Positions 1 through 8,129 of a stretch of DNA of 64,000 nucleotides are shown one piece after another. Each line of letters begins with the position of its first letter. Within the stretch, counting starts at the first letter, position 1. A model generated the notes under the pieces. It was not told the DNA's origin. It saw only the letters and a list, made by a program, of their open reading frames with translations, and searched no databases. Source of the DNA: Actinospica acidithermotolerans. Lineage in GTDB: Bacteria > Actinomycetota > Actinomycetes > Streptomycetales > Catenulisporaceae. The position numbers and the translations under genes were made by a program. The stretch covers positions 1 to 64,000 of the forward strand of contig NZ_JAGSOH010000006.1 in NCBI RefSeq assembly GCF_018139625.1, given 5' to 3'.

Positions 1-50
1 GAAGGGCGGAGTTGATGGGATGGGCCAGGACTTTCTCTACAAGGATCAAG

Positions 51-1655
51 CTTGAGATTTAACCGATCATGATCGTGGGCGTGCTTGTCCCCGCTTCTTC
101 TTGTCCGGTTTGACGGTGTTCTTGCCGGCGGGGTGGCGGGTCCGGGAGGTCGCGTGGTGCCTTTCGGGCGGCCTGGGCCTGGGGTGGAGGGTTTCGGCTT
201 TCCGGCGGGAGTGCCGATTTTCCGGGCCAGGGTGGGAAATCCCGTCGGACCTGACCGGGTGTCGGTAACTTGTCGGGCCGCAGCGGGCGCTGCCAGGGCC
301 GGCGCAGCTCGGTCCCGAGCTCTCGGGCCTGGCGCAGTTGGGTGTAGGCGATCAGGATCAGCCAGGTCCAGCGGTCGCCCTGCGCGGGCGTGGCGATCTG
401 CGGGCTGGTCCAGCCGAGAGACTGCTTGAAAAACCGGAACGTGTGCTCGATATCGAATCTTCTGAGGTAGGCCATCCACAGCAGGTCCAGGTCGAAGCTC
501 GTGCCGTTTGGGGCGTGGTGCCACAGCCACAGGTCCCCGGGATCGCGGTCGCCGGGCAGGTGCTCGACCTGGATGCGGATGACGGTGCCGGCTACGTTCG
601 GCAGTTCACCGGGGTGATCCAGCCAGGCGGCCTGGCGGCCGAGTTTCTGGTGCAGACCGTGCCATGCCGAGACCGTCACCCGCCCGTACCGCGCCGATGC
701 ACGCTCGATGCGCTGGTCAGGGCCGTGCCAGGTGGCCGGGTCGGCGATATCGAAGCGCTCGCCGTGTTTGGCCGGGCGCCCCATCGTCTCGGCGGACCGC
801 GGCCCCGGATCGCCGTAGTAGACCCGGTTGCAGCGGATGCGCCCGAGAACCTGCAAGTTCATGCCCGCCTGGCCGGTCAGATAGGTCAGCCGGGTCAAGT
901 CGTAGCCGGAGTCGACGACGAACAAGGGCGCGGGCCGCCCCCGCAACAGTCCGGCGCTCGCGCACCGCGCGATCACGTCCGCGACCTGGGCGGCGGTTAC
1001 CTCGGTGGCGTCATCGGCCAGGTCAAGGCGCCGGGCGTCGAGCGGCGCGGACCACGAGGAGCGGCCCCATTCCAGCCCGGCGCACATCGAGTACGGCCAG
1101 CCGGCCACGGTACCCGACCGGTTGCCGCAGGCGCAGGAGGTGTTGCAGTGATGCCGTTGCGCGGAGCACTCCGCGTACGGCCGATGCCACGCCGATACGT
1201 CGATCACGAATTTCAGTGGCCCGTCATCGCTCGGCTTCCATGAACTGGTGATGACTCCGGCCAGTTGCTCGATATCGATCTCACCGCAGGCCACCGCGTC
1301 GTATAACGCCCCGTGCCCGCGCCGGAACCTCGACTGCGCCGACAACTCGACAAGAGACTCGACCCGGCCCTGCGTGCAGAGCACCGCGTCAACGAGCTCG
1401 AACAGACAATCCGCACGCCTGCGCAAGCACCCATACACGCGCTCACGGAACCCGGCCAACGCGGCCAGCCACGGGCCGCCTCCAGTACCGTTCCCCTGAA
1501 CCTGCCCGCCCGGGCATGGCACCATGAAAGCCACACGGTCACCTGCAATCTTCGAGTCTTTAGGTAAGAATCGAAGAGTCCCAGGTGGCCGTGCCCGCTG
1601 TCAGACGAACGCCAGACTTCGACACAAGACAATCTTGATGGGGTTAAATCTCAAG
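51..1655 (-). mobile_element. Complete IS4-type insertion sequence
   Basis: The element is bounded by a perfect 14-bp inverted repeat, cttgagatttaacc at 51-64 and its reverse complement at 1642-1655. Both ends are directly flanked by the pentanucleotide tcaag (46-50 and 1656-1660), which is a plausible 5-bp target duplication. It is 1605 bp long and carries a single transposase gene on the minus strand. Exact ends and an intact duplication suggest a fairly recent insertion, although the transposase tail looks frame-disturbed. The ends are read directly from the sequence; assignment to the IS4 superfamily rests on the transposase signature. Confidence 0.85.
59..1534 (-). CDS. IS4-superfamily DDE transposase, shifted C-terminal tail
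   Basis: This is the cut-and-paste transposase of the surrounding element. The DDE residues are recognisable: the first Asp in FVIDVSAWHRP, the second in VVDSGYDLTRL, and the Glu in a perfect Y-(2)-R-(3)-E-(6)-K signature (YLRRFDIEHTFRFFK), the hallmark of the IS4 family. The last ~50 codons look frame-shifted. The alternative reading frames of 60-260 encode the basic tail usual in such proteins, first TLARKIGTPAGKP...GPGRPKG and then RHPAGKNTVKPDKKKRG. The DDE core is unaffected, so activity could persist. The ATG at 1534 has no strong ribosome site, and the true start may be a little further downstream. Confidence 0.8.
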   Translation of the reverse strand: MAFMVPCPGGQVQGNGTGGGPWLAALAGFRERVYGCLRRRADCLFELVDAVLCTQGRVESLVELSAQSRFRRGHGALYDAVACGEIDIEQLAGVITSSWKPSDDGPLKFVIDVSAWHRPYAECSAQRHHCNTSCACGNRSGTVAGWPYSMCAGLEWGRSSWSAPLDARRLDLADDATEVTAAQVADVIARCASAGLLRGRPAPLFVVDSGYDLTRLTYLTGQAGMNLQVLGRIRCNRVYYGDPGPRSAETMGRPAKHGERFDIADPATWHGPDQRIERASARYGRVTVSAWHGLHQKLGRQAAWLDHPGELPNVAGTVIRIQVEHLPGDRDPGDLWLWHHAPNGTSFDLDLLWMAYLRRFDIEHTFRFFKQSLGWTSPQIATPAQGDRWTWLILIAYTQLRQARELGTELRRPWQRPLRPDKLPTPGQVRRDFPPWPGKSALPPESRNPPPQAQAARKAPRDLPDPPPRRQEHRQTGQEEAGTSTPTIMIG

Positions 1656-1848
1656 TCAAGGCGCGCCGTTCCGGCGCGCTGCCCGCCGCTGCCCGAGCCG
1701 ATCGCTCCTGTCTGCGCCCCGTCGTCTCGGCCCGTGCCGCGTCGGCGACCAACGGAGCGATGGACCTGCACAGGAAAGGGAGATGCCTCCGGCGGGGCCT
1801 CCCTCAGGGAAGCTTCACGGGGCAGGCTGCGGTTTGCGGGGTGGTGGC

Positions 1849-1991
1849 GGGGCTGCTCGGATCTTCCCCTCGGTCGTCACCCGGAGGGCAGCCAGACGCC
1901 GGCCAACCCGTCAAGGGAAAGCGCCTTGACGGGCCGACCACCGCCCGGCAGAACAGAGTATGCCGACTGAGGGGAAGATCCGAGCAGCCCC
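1849..1991. repeat. 143-bp MITE-like element with 23-bp terminal inverted repeats
   Basis: The arms 1849-1871 and 1969-1991 are perfect 23-nt reverse complements containing the core ctgctcggatcttcccc. Inside lies a second perfect hairpin, cccgtcaagg (1907-1916) with ccttgacggg (1924-1933) around a 7-nt loop. There is no open frame of note. The layout resembles a miniature inverted-repeat element or a large REP-type structure. Its function is unknown to me; being dispersed elsewhere in the genome is expected but cannot be seen here. Confidence 0.7.
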
Positions 1992-2317
1992 ACTATGTGG
2001 ATGCGGCCCGCCGCAAGGAGCGCTCAGCGAGCGCCGAAATCTTGTGCGAGCTGCTCAGATCAGTCTCGGTTGACGGCAAAGTGCGTTCTGATGCCTTCGT
2101 CGACGAGAAGTGACCGCGCTGAGCGCCGAGAGATCCACGTACAAAGGAATGTAGGCGAAGGCCGTCAAGTTGAGCTGCCGATCGGCGAAAGATTGTCACA
2201 CCCTCGCCAGCCGCCAGAGCCTCGGCCATAGTAAGTCAATCAGCCAATTGGGCCAGGTGGCCGAAAAGGAAGCCCGTTTCATCAAGTAGTAAACCGCCGC
2301 CGAGCAACCTCGTCGGA

Positions 2318-2330
2318 TACAATTCAAATC
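2318..2330 (+). promoter_or_regulatory. -10 box of a leaderless promoter
   Basis: TACAAT (2318-2323) matches the actinobacterial TANNNT -10 box and is followed by exactly 7 nt before the ATG at 2331. There is no Shine-Dalgarno sequence. This spacing puts transcription start on the A of ATG, that is, a leaderless mRNA. No good -35 box is visible. Confidence 0.55.
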
Positions 2331-3740
2331 ATGAGCAATCGCGGCAGGCGAGAGATTCTAACTGCAACCTGGACGGCGGCGGGATTACTAGCATCAACGT
2401 ATTTTATCGGAAAAATTGGCCTTCAAGATGCCGTCCGTGCGCTGACCTTTTTTGGCGTACTAACCGGAGCGTTAATGAGCATTGCTGCACTGCTAATGCT
2501 CGTGGGAGCAGCGGCGAGCTGGAGTTACTTCACGAAGCAGAATCGTCGCGAAAGAGTATCCGCATTGCAGGGCAGCGCTAACGACGAGCATGCCAATCTC
2601 GTCGTTGTCGAGCGTGTACACGATGTCAAAGCCTCCAGAGTTGAAAAGTCCGCAACGCCGCTGAACGCAGATTCTGGAGAATCAGATCAGTTGAAGCCGA
2701 AAAGCGCCTCAATACTGGCCGCATGCCTTCTATTCGGGATCTCAGCAGCAATCATTGCAGACGCGATGATGCTAGTAGTCCAACTGATGGGGCTAGGCCT
2801 GACGGACTTTATCTATGTTTGGCCAGTTTTGACACTATGGGCGTTCTTTGCACTTTTCTTCACTATCACAAACTATAATGCGTTGCTCGATATCAACGCT
2901 GGATTTTCGCTGAAACTGGGACTCGCCGCAGCAGGCGTCGTTGCCCTGGCGAACTTCGCATACACGCAGATCTATGTACCCAATGCGAGCGCAACAGCGG
3001 AAACGCCTGTGGCGTCTGTGAAATTTGGCAACCCAGTACCACGTGCAGGCGGAGGCACGGTCATTCCAATCCACATTTCGCTCAAGAATGACGGCAGCTC
3101 CAGCCTCTGGGTCGTTAACGGCCTCTACGAGGTAGATGGGGAAGTGATTAAACCAAACGCACCGGGCGAGGACAAGTATTCAGAATATGAGCAATCGGCA
3201 AAAAATAGCATCCCCTACCGCAGCTATTATCATTCTGAATCCAACGAGTTGATCGAGTTTGGATTTCCCCTATATGGCGCTAGTGGATTGTGGCTCAATC
3301 CAGGACAAAGCTATGAGGACGACGAGGTGGCGGAAGTGCCTAAAGCTGCCCCATATGAAGATCTCCAAGCCGCAGCATACTTCACTGTAGCGCGAAAAGA
3401 TCGAGTGACAATTCAAACACTCAATTCTAAGCCCCCAGCCATCTCGACGGGGGCTCCATCGTGGGTAACGGGAAATGATGCTACTGTCGAGTCTATCCGA
3501 TATGATTACAGCATCAACCCGGGAACCGAACTCCTCCGAGAGACACGACCTTCCGAGAACCTTTACCTCTGGTTCGTCCTCGGGGATCAGCCATATGAAA
3601 AGTTGACTGTCGCCCAATCGCCGGAAGGAACAAAAGAACCCACCGACAAGGATGGGAACTCCTGGATCAGTCGGTATGGCCTGGAGTATTCTCAAAGTAA
3701 TTATGCTGAACTGCCGGTCTCAGGGCTTCCAGGCCAATGA
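2331..3740 (+). CDS. AT-rich orphan polytopic membrane protein
   Basis: The 469-residue protein belongs to no family I recognise. Hydrophobic segments lie at about residues 11-28, 36-68, 126-152, 160-181 and 192-213. A charged loop (68-125) separates the first two from the rest, and a ~255-residue polar C-terminal domain rich in Ser, Tyr, Glu and Asp follows. The composition is clearly lower in GC than every neighbour, with many A/T-ending codons (ata, tta, aat), so recent acquisition is likely. It sits alone between an IS4-type and an IS5-type element. The ATG at 2331 is chosen because a TACAAT box lies 7 nt upstream and no ribosome site is present. Confidence 0.75.
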   Translation: MSNRGRREILTATWTAAGLLASTYFIGKIGLQDAVRALTFFGVLTGALMSIAALLMLVGAAASWSYFTKQNRRERVSALQGSANDEHANLVVVERVHDVKASRVEKSATPLNADSGESDQLKPKSASILAACLLFGISAAIIADAMMLVVQLMGLGLTDFIYVWPVLTLWAFFALFFTITNYNALLDINAGFSLKLGLAAAGVVALANFAYTQIYVPNASATAETPVASVKFGNPVPRAGGGTVIPIHISLKNDGSSSLWVVNGLYEVDGEVIKPNAPGEDKYSEYEQSAKNSIPYRSYYHSESNELIEFGFPLYGASGLWLNPGQSYEDDEVAEVPKAAPYEDLQAAAYFTVARKDRVTIQTLNSKPPAISTGAPSWVTGNDATVESIRYDYSINPGTELLRETRPSENLYLWFVLGDQPYEKLTVAQSPEGTKEPTDKDGNSWISRYGLEYSQSNYAELPVSGLPGQ

Positions 3741-3871
3741 GGCCCATCAAGGCTAGTCCGCAAGCCGAGAAACCGGGCGGTCCCGGCTCGGCTGGGCCCC
3801 AATCCGCACCTCTGGTCCCCTTCACTGTGCGGACCACCTTACCGAGGCGAGTCTACGCCAACGCGTGTAGT

Positions 3872-4787
3872 GAGCCTTTCCGATCTACACTCGGGCAGGT
3901 GATGCTCGTAGCCTGATGACGGTGTGGATCGAGCGGGCGAGCGTGGTGATCCGGCACGGGCTGATGCGTACGCGGCGGAGCACTTTGAACACCTTGAGCT
4001 GGGCGAAGCCGCGTTCGCCTCGGCAGCGCACGCGGGCGTGCTCGCGGTTGGCGCGCTGGTCGCGTGGCGAGATGCCGCGTCCGGGCTTGCGCTTGACCGG
4101 AGTGCGCACCGTCCCGCCGACGCCGTGGTAGCCGAGGTCGGCGACCAGCTCAACGTCCGCTGCGTGCGCGGCCTCGATGATGCCGTCGGCGCGGGCAGCC
4201 GCGGTGTCATGGGTCGATCCGCACCGTGCCTCGCCCAGAAACAGCAGCTCACCGTCCAGTCCGATCACGCCCTGGACGTTGACGCCGTGCCGGTGGTGCT
4301 TCCCGGAGTAGTACGGATCCTGATTATCTCCGGCGGATCCGGCCGGGGCGGACGAGCAGCGGTCGGTGGCGATCAGCGTGCCGTCGAGCACCGCGTGTCG
4401 CTCCGGCCCGGCCTCGCTCAGGCCCTGCGCCAGATCCGGCGCCTTGTCCGCGAGGACCTCGGCGGTCTCGGTCGCGTACGCCCAGGCGCGATCGGTCGAG
4501 ACGCCGAAATGCGCGCCGAGCTCGGCGAAGGTGAAATCGTGGCGGATCCACACCAGGTAGAGCACGGCCTGATCGAACGAGGTCAGCGCCCGCCACGGCG
4601 AGCCGATCTCACTCCTTCGAGTGGCAACCAGATTCTCGATGGCGGAAACCACGTCCGGGTCGACGTTCAGTCGGGCAACATAGGTGACCATCGAGGCTCC
4701 TCGGCTTGCGTTCTTCTTGGCAGACGAACAACAAGCGAGGAGCCTCGGCCGTCACGTCCCCCGATCCGGTGACGATCGGAAAGGCTC
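3872..4787 (-). mobile_element. Complete IS5-type insertion sequence
   Basis: The terminal inverted repeats are gagcctttccgatc (3872-3885) and gatcggaaaggctc (4774-4787), a perfect 14-bp match. The trinucleotide agt occurs immediately outside both ends (3869-3871 and 4788-4790), consistent with a 3-bp target duplication as known for some IS5 groups. The element is 916 bp and holds one transposase gene. Upstream of that gene is a perfect 12-bp hairpin, cgaggctcctcg (4692-4703) with its complement at 4736-4747, which may damp read-in transcription or translation. Confidence 0.8.
3885..4691 (-). CDS. IS5-family transposase (DDE_Tnp_4 type)
   Basis: The 268-residue transposase has an N-terminal helix-turn-helix (FTFAELGAHFGVSTDRAWAY, ~74-93) followed by a DDE domain. 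The acidic triad is recognisable in VLDGTLIATDR, VADLGYHGVGG and RGERGFAQLKV. The HHRHGVNVQGVIGLDG stretch is typical of DDE_Tnp_4 enzymes. The frame is open across the full expected length and its stop codon falls inside the left inverted repeat, so the gene looks intact. The ATG at 4691 lies just after the 12-bp hairpin. IS5 family membership is inferred from the motif set and element size. Confidence 0.8.
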   Translation of the reverse strand: MVTYVARLNVDPDVVSAIENLVATRRSEIGSPWRALTSFDQAVLYLVWIRHDFTFAELGAHFGVSTDRAWAYATETAEVLADKAPDLAQGLSEAGPERHAVLDGTLIATDRCSSAPAGSAGDNQDPYYSGKHHRHGVNVQGVIGLDGELLFLGEARCGSTHDTAAARADGIIEAAHAADVELVADLGYHGVGGTVRTPVKRKPGRGISPRDQRANREHARVRCRGERGFAQLKVFKVLRRVRISPCRITTLARSIHTVIRLRASPARV

Positions 4788-4900
4788 AGTCAGCGAGAAG
4801 TCATCAATACGCCCGACAGCAGCTGACAACAGACGATAACGTATGGCAGCTGACCTGCAAGGAAGGGAACGAACCAGCCGGGAGGCGCCGACAGAGCCGG

Positions 4901-4937
4901 GGAGGCCCATGCGGCTCTTACAAGACAGTTGTCGGTC
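4901..4937 (+). repeat. Dispersed repeat R1, copy a
   Basis: This 37-nt stretch (core cggctct...caag.cagt.gt) matches 7422-7458 at roughly three of every four positions, in the same orientation. It lies just outside the right end of the IS5-type element and 57 nt upstream of a small gene. Its function is unknown. Both copies lie near copies of repeat R2. Confidence 0.5.
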
Positions 4938-4993
4938 GTTTAGGTCCGTAGCATCATGGCCGCAATCGATGCGCGTGGATTAAGGGAGGGATC

Positions 4994-5323
4994 GTGCCTA
5001 CGGGCGAGACCGCTCGGCACTGGCCGCAAGACAAGCTGACTGCGCTTCAGCGGGGGCAGCGTTTGGTGGCCGAGGTCCCTGCTTCCCAGGCCGGCCGTCG
5101 CGCGTTCGTCGCCGTCACATCCGGCGGACAGGTGGGCGCGTTTCGCCTGGAGCTCTGGGAGTACGACGCTGACCAGGTTGAGGGATGGGACTATGACGTC
5201 GGTGCCGTCCTGGTGCGCAGCGCAGCGGTCGCCAGCCACGCGGAGCTAACGAGCGTCGTGCTGAACTGGCACCTTCGCCCAGACGAGTTCGATTACCCAT
5301 GGAACACAGACGATCCACAGTAG
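4994..5323 (+). CDS. Small hypothetical protein
   Basis: The 109-residue protein has no signal peptide or membrane segment. It contains a stretch of alternating hydrophobic residues (GRRAFVAVTSGGQVGAFRLE, then WEYDADQVEGWDYD) suggesting a small beta-rich fold, and it ends in an acidic HLRPDEFDYPWNTDDPQ. I do not recognise the family. The GTG start at 4994 is supported by a strong ribosome site, agggaggg, 3-4 nt upstream. The gene lies between repeat copies R1a and R2a in the mobile-element region, so it may be cargo. Confidence 0.6.
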   Translation: MPTGETARHWPQDKLTALQRGQRLVAEVPASQAGRRAFVAVTSGGQVGAFRLELWEYDADQVEGWDYDVGAVLVRSAAVASHAELTSVVLNWHLRPDEFDYPWNTDDPQ

Positions 5324-5339
5324 ACCGGGGACGGTGAGC

Positions 5340-5411
5340 GCGTGCCCGTCGCGTGCCCGTAATGAGCGGTAGTTGCGGTCAATCACGGTCAGTGGCGGCG
5401 AGCGGGCCACG
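5340..5411 (+). repeat. Dispersed repeat R2, copy a
   Basis: This ~70-nt element starts with two tandem gcgtgcccgt units and continues into ggtcaatcacggt...gtggcgg.gag. It matches 7957-8036 at about 80 percent over 61 aligned positions, in the same orientation. Tandem gcgtgcccg motifs of this kind are reminiscent of sequences near actinobacterial integrase attachment regions, but no integrase is present here. Confidence 0.6.
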
Positions 5412-5526
5412 GGGCCGCAGGTCAGCGCGACGTGCGCGAGGCGTGCCCACTACTTCGGATCTTGTAAACAGGTGGTCGCTACGGGATTCTGGCGCGCGCC
5501 GACCCGTTGCTACATGTGGACGCACT

Positions 5527-5931
5527 TCAACTGCCGATCGACGGAGCAAGAGGGAGTGAGGGCGTCGGCGTGCGTGGGGAGACGGTGGACAAAACTATGG
5601 GCGCAAGCGTGGGGATGTGAGTTGGCGTGGTCGACGCGTGGTGAGTTGTGGGAGCCACAGTTGCCCGGGTCGCCGCTGCCGTAACCGTCGATTTCCGCGC
5701 GGACGGTGATGGGGCGGGCGAGAGCGTTGGGGACGCAGACGGCGACGGCGTGGTCACCACAACGCTTGGGAGAGTTGCGGAGACCGACCGAGTCGAACCG
5801 CTGGCGTGGGCGACAGCAGTGCGGTGGGCTGAAGCTGAGGAGGCGAGACCCGCAATGAGTGCGGTGCCGCCGCCGACAGCGCACAAACATCCCACTATGC
5901 CCACATATGCCATGCGGCTCGGCTTCTTCAT
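5527..5931 (-). CDS. Small secreted Ser/Thr/Pro-rich protein
   Basis: The 134-residue protein begins with a clear signal peptide (MKKPSRMAYVGIVGCLCAVG, cleavage probably after SSASA). The rest is a low-complexity domain dominated by Ser, Thr, Pro and Ala (TTPSPSASPTLSPAPSPSA and similar). It looks like an extracellular or wall-spanning linker; I see no catalytic motif. The ATG at 5931 is preferred over the one 27 nt upstream because ggggga precedes it by about 5 nt. It stands alone beside the decayed IS256-type element, with no operon partner. Confidence 0.6.
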   Translation of the reverse strand: MKKPSRMAYVGIVGCLCAVGGGTALIAGLASSASAHRTAVAHASGSTRSVSATLPSVVVTTPSPSASPTLSPAPSPSARKSTVTAAATRATVAPTTHHASTTPTHIPTLAPIVLSTVSPRTPTPSLPLAPSIGS

Positions 5932-6092
5932 TGGTCCCCCAGGCTTCACATCCAGCAATAAGCGTAGCGATGCACGATGGTAGGGGATCGGCGAGGGTCA
6001 GTGAAAAAGCAGTGTGTGTAGTCGGCAGGGAGTCAGCGAAAGCGCGCTGACAGCAGACGGCAACCACTGACACGAGGGTCACGTCCGCGGTG

Positions 6093-7310
6093 GTGGTGTA
6101 TGAACGGCCACCGGGTGATCCTGTTGTTCGTTAGGCGATCAGGGCGGCCGGTTCGGTGCTCGGCTCGGGTGCCTGGTGGCCTGTGCGCCGGAGTTTAGCG
6201 AGGATCTCCAGTCCCATGTAGCGTCTGCCTTCGGCCCATTCGTCGTTCTGTTCGGCCAGGACGGCGCCGACCAGGCGGATCAGGGACGCTCGGTCGGGGA
6301 AGATGCCGACCACGTCGGTGCGTCGGCGGATCTCCTTGTTCAGCCGCTCCTGGGGGTTGTTCGACCAGATCTGCGCCAGATCTCGTGCGGGAACGCGGTG
6401 AACGTCAGCAGGTCCGCTCTCGCCTCGTCGAGGTGGGCTGCTGCCTTGGGAAACTTGCTCTCCAACGTGTTGATGACCTGCTGGGCCTGGGCGTGCACGG
6501 CCTCGGCGTCGGGTTGCTCGAAGACGGTGCGCAGCAGGGTCGCGACCCACGGCTGGGCGGACTTCGGGACCTGGTTCGCCAGGTCGCGGGCGTAGTGCGC
6601 CCGGCACCTCTGCCTGGCAGAGCCGGGAAGCGCGGCGCCGACCGCCTCGACCAGGCCGCGGTGCGCATCCGAGATCACCAACTGCACACCGGACAGTCCC
6701 CGGGCCGTGAGCGAGCGCAGGAACGCCAGCCAGCCGGCGCCGTCCTCGGCCGAGGCCACGTCGATCCCGGGGTTCAAGGGGCCGTTCGCGAAACGCACGC
6801 ACCTGCTCATCCAGGTGCGCTGCCATCGCCGAGACCTGCGATTTCGACAGCTGCGTCACCCCGAGCTCGGCCGCCGGGCGCTCGACCCGCCGGGTGGAGA
6901 CCCCGAGCAGGTAGGCGGTGGCCACCACGCTCATCAGCGCCTGCTCCGCCCGGCGCCTGCGTTCGAGCAGCCAGTCCGGGAAGTACGCGCCCGACCTCAG
7001 CTTCGGGATCGCCAGTTCGATGCTGCCCACCCGCGTGTCCCGGCCACGCATCCGGTAGCCGTTCCTCGAGTTGGTCCGCTCCGGACTGACCTGCCCGTAT
7101 CCGGCGCCGCAGGCCGCGTCGGCCTCCGCCGACATCAACGCCTCGGCGAACGACTTCACCATCAACCGCAACATGTCCGGATCGGCCGCGGCGAGTTGCC
7201 GCTCGAACTCCTCACCTGCGGGCACACTGGATAGGACGGTCACCGCGTGTTCCTCCTTCAAGATCTTCAATCCATCTCGAAGGATCGCCCGGTGACCGTC
7301 TCACGTATCG
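6093..7310 (-). mobile_element. Decayed IS256-type insertion sequence
   Basis: Imperfect terminal inverted repeats are visible: reading inward, aggatcacccggtggccgt (complement of ~6104-6122) at one end and aggatcgcccggtgaccgt (7281-7299) at the other, with two mismatches in the first 19 nt. They enclose a single broken transposase gene. The outer limits are approximate, and I could not define a target duplication. The element is non-autonomous because its transposase is disrupted. Confidence 0.7.
6131..7270 (-). pseudogene. IS256-family transposase, inactivated
   Basis: The N-terminal part (7270 to ~6793) and the C-terminal part (~6375 to 6131) are in one frame; the middle (about 6793 to 6375) is in another. 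After LDEQVRAFRERPL about 40-45 residues expected in this family are missing, including the segment with the first catalytic Asp (normally TFVWVDALTQKVREGG). The sequence then resumes as DVASAEDGAGWLAFLRSLTA in a shifted frame. A single-base loss near 6375 (FPHEIWR to QIWSNNPQERLNKE) restores the first frame. The second Asp (VISDAHRG) and the C-terminal Glu region remain. The deletion and shifts make it non-functional. Confidence 0.85.
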
Positions 7311-7421
7311 GAGATACGCCCATCAGAGCTACTCCGTACACCACGTCCCTGGACGCAACCGACAGGAGCGGTGCTTGACCAGCGGCGGAGACGACCAGGC
7401 ACTGGCAGTTGATGCCTACAA

Positions 7422-7458
7422 GGAGGTCTGTACGGCTCTCGCAAGGCAGTGGTTAGTC
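7422..7458 (+). repeat. Dispersed repeat R1, copy b
   Basis: This is the second copy of the 37-nt repeat at 4901-4937 and shares the core ggagg.c..t.cggctct..caag.cagt.gt. It overlaps the 3' end of the gene ending at 7453. It lies just right of the IS256 remnant. Confidence 0.5.
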
Positions 7459-8007
7459 CCATTTGTTGAAGAGCGCTGCTCCCACGGTCGGAGGTTGCCA
7501 GTACCGAATCTGCTGCCACTCATCTGCGGAGATCGCTGACGTGTCTGCTTCGGCTAGCGGCGCAAGCAGGACGGTGGCGGTCAGCGTCGTGAAGCCCGCG
7601 TGCACGTACTGCTCAGCCAACCCGGGCGGGTCGATGAATTCCGTGGTGTACCAATCGCTGAAGCCTGAGGCGAACGCGAGGTAGGGGTAGTGCGCGTGCA
7701 AGAGCATTACGTGCCGCCCATCGCGATGGACGATCATCGCGGTATGGAACGTTGCAGGATAGCGCTGCTCGTCGAGTTCGCCGACGCGGCCTCCGGTGAG
7801 CCATGCAACGGATCGCCATGCAGCTCGCACGAGCTTGAGGTCGACGAGCGGCAGGGGCGTTGTCGAGGAACCGCGGAAGCCGGTCGCTCTGGACGGGATG
7901 GCGAAGGCAGTCACGCAGCTATCCTGCACGTTCTGGTCAAGCGGAATCCTGGCCGCCGCGTGCCCGTACGGAGCCGCGTGCCCGTACGGATCGGTAGCGG
8001 CGGTCAA
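7453..8007 (-). CDS. Hypothetical protein
   Basis: I do not recognise this family. The conserved-looking part runs from about LKLVRAAWRSVAWLTGG to the C-terminal QQIRYWQPPTVGAALFNKWD. It is rich in aromatic residues and has no signal peptide, membrane segment or obvious catalytic motif. The first ~17 residues (MTAATDPYGHAAPYGHAAA) are encoded by repeat R2b, so the annotated ATG at 8007 is doubtful. A GTG at 7929 or a later codon may be the true start, or the gene may have lost its original 5' end when the repeat arrived. No ribosome site decides the matter. Confidence 0.45.
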   Translation of the reverse strand: MTAATDPYGHAAPYGHAAARIPLDQNVQDSCVTAFAIPSRATGFRGSSTTPLPLVDLKLVRAAWRSVAWLTGGRVGELDEQRYPATFHTAMIVHRDGRHVMLLHAHYPYLAFASGFSDWYTTEFIDPPGLAEQYVHAGFTTLTATVLLAPLAEADTSAISADEWQQIRYWQPPTVGAALFNKWD

Positions 8008-8036
8008 TCACGGTAGGTGGCGGTGAGTGGATCACG
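7957..8036 (+). repeat. Dispersed repeat R2, copy b
   Basis: This is the second copy of R2, with two gcgtgcccgtacgg units followed by cggtcaatcacggt.ggtggcgg. It is in the same orientation as the copy at 5340-5411 and supplies the first codons of the minus-strand frame ending at 8007. Function unknown. Confidence 0.6.
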
Positions 8037-8129
8037 CGAGCACGCTGCCGCATGCGATGGCGGCAACCGAATATGAGCTCCCTGCCTCCACACGCGATGA
8101 GGGAATTTTCCCATCCGTGGGGTCTTGCG

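Larger units (their letters stand above)
1656..2330. other. Gene-poor stretch between IS and orphan gene
   Basis: I see no convincing gene here. The stretch holds the right target duplication of the IS, the 143-bp inverted-repeat element, and a short open frame ending at 2113. The tail of that frame (AARRKERSASAEILCELLRS) looks protein-like but has no start or family I recognise, so it may be the end of a lost gene. Confidence 0.5.

Noticed and set aside
338-1251. Long plus-strand open frames opposite the IS4-type transposase
   Set aside because: They are antisense shadows in high-GC DNA; the minus frame has the DDE/YREK motifs.
1213-1632. A 139-codon minus-strand frame reaching the IS end, possible second IS gene
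   Set aside because: It overlaps the transposase N-terminus out of frame and has no protein-like pattern; this IS group has a single gene.
5340-8036. R2 repeats as attL/attR of one integrated element
   Set aside because: Direct orientation fits, but no integrase lies between them and the copies differ at about 20 percent of positions, so recent integration is unlikely; kept only as repeats.
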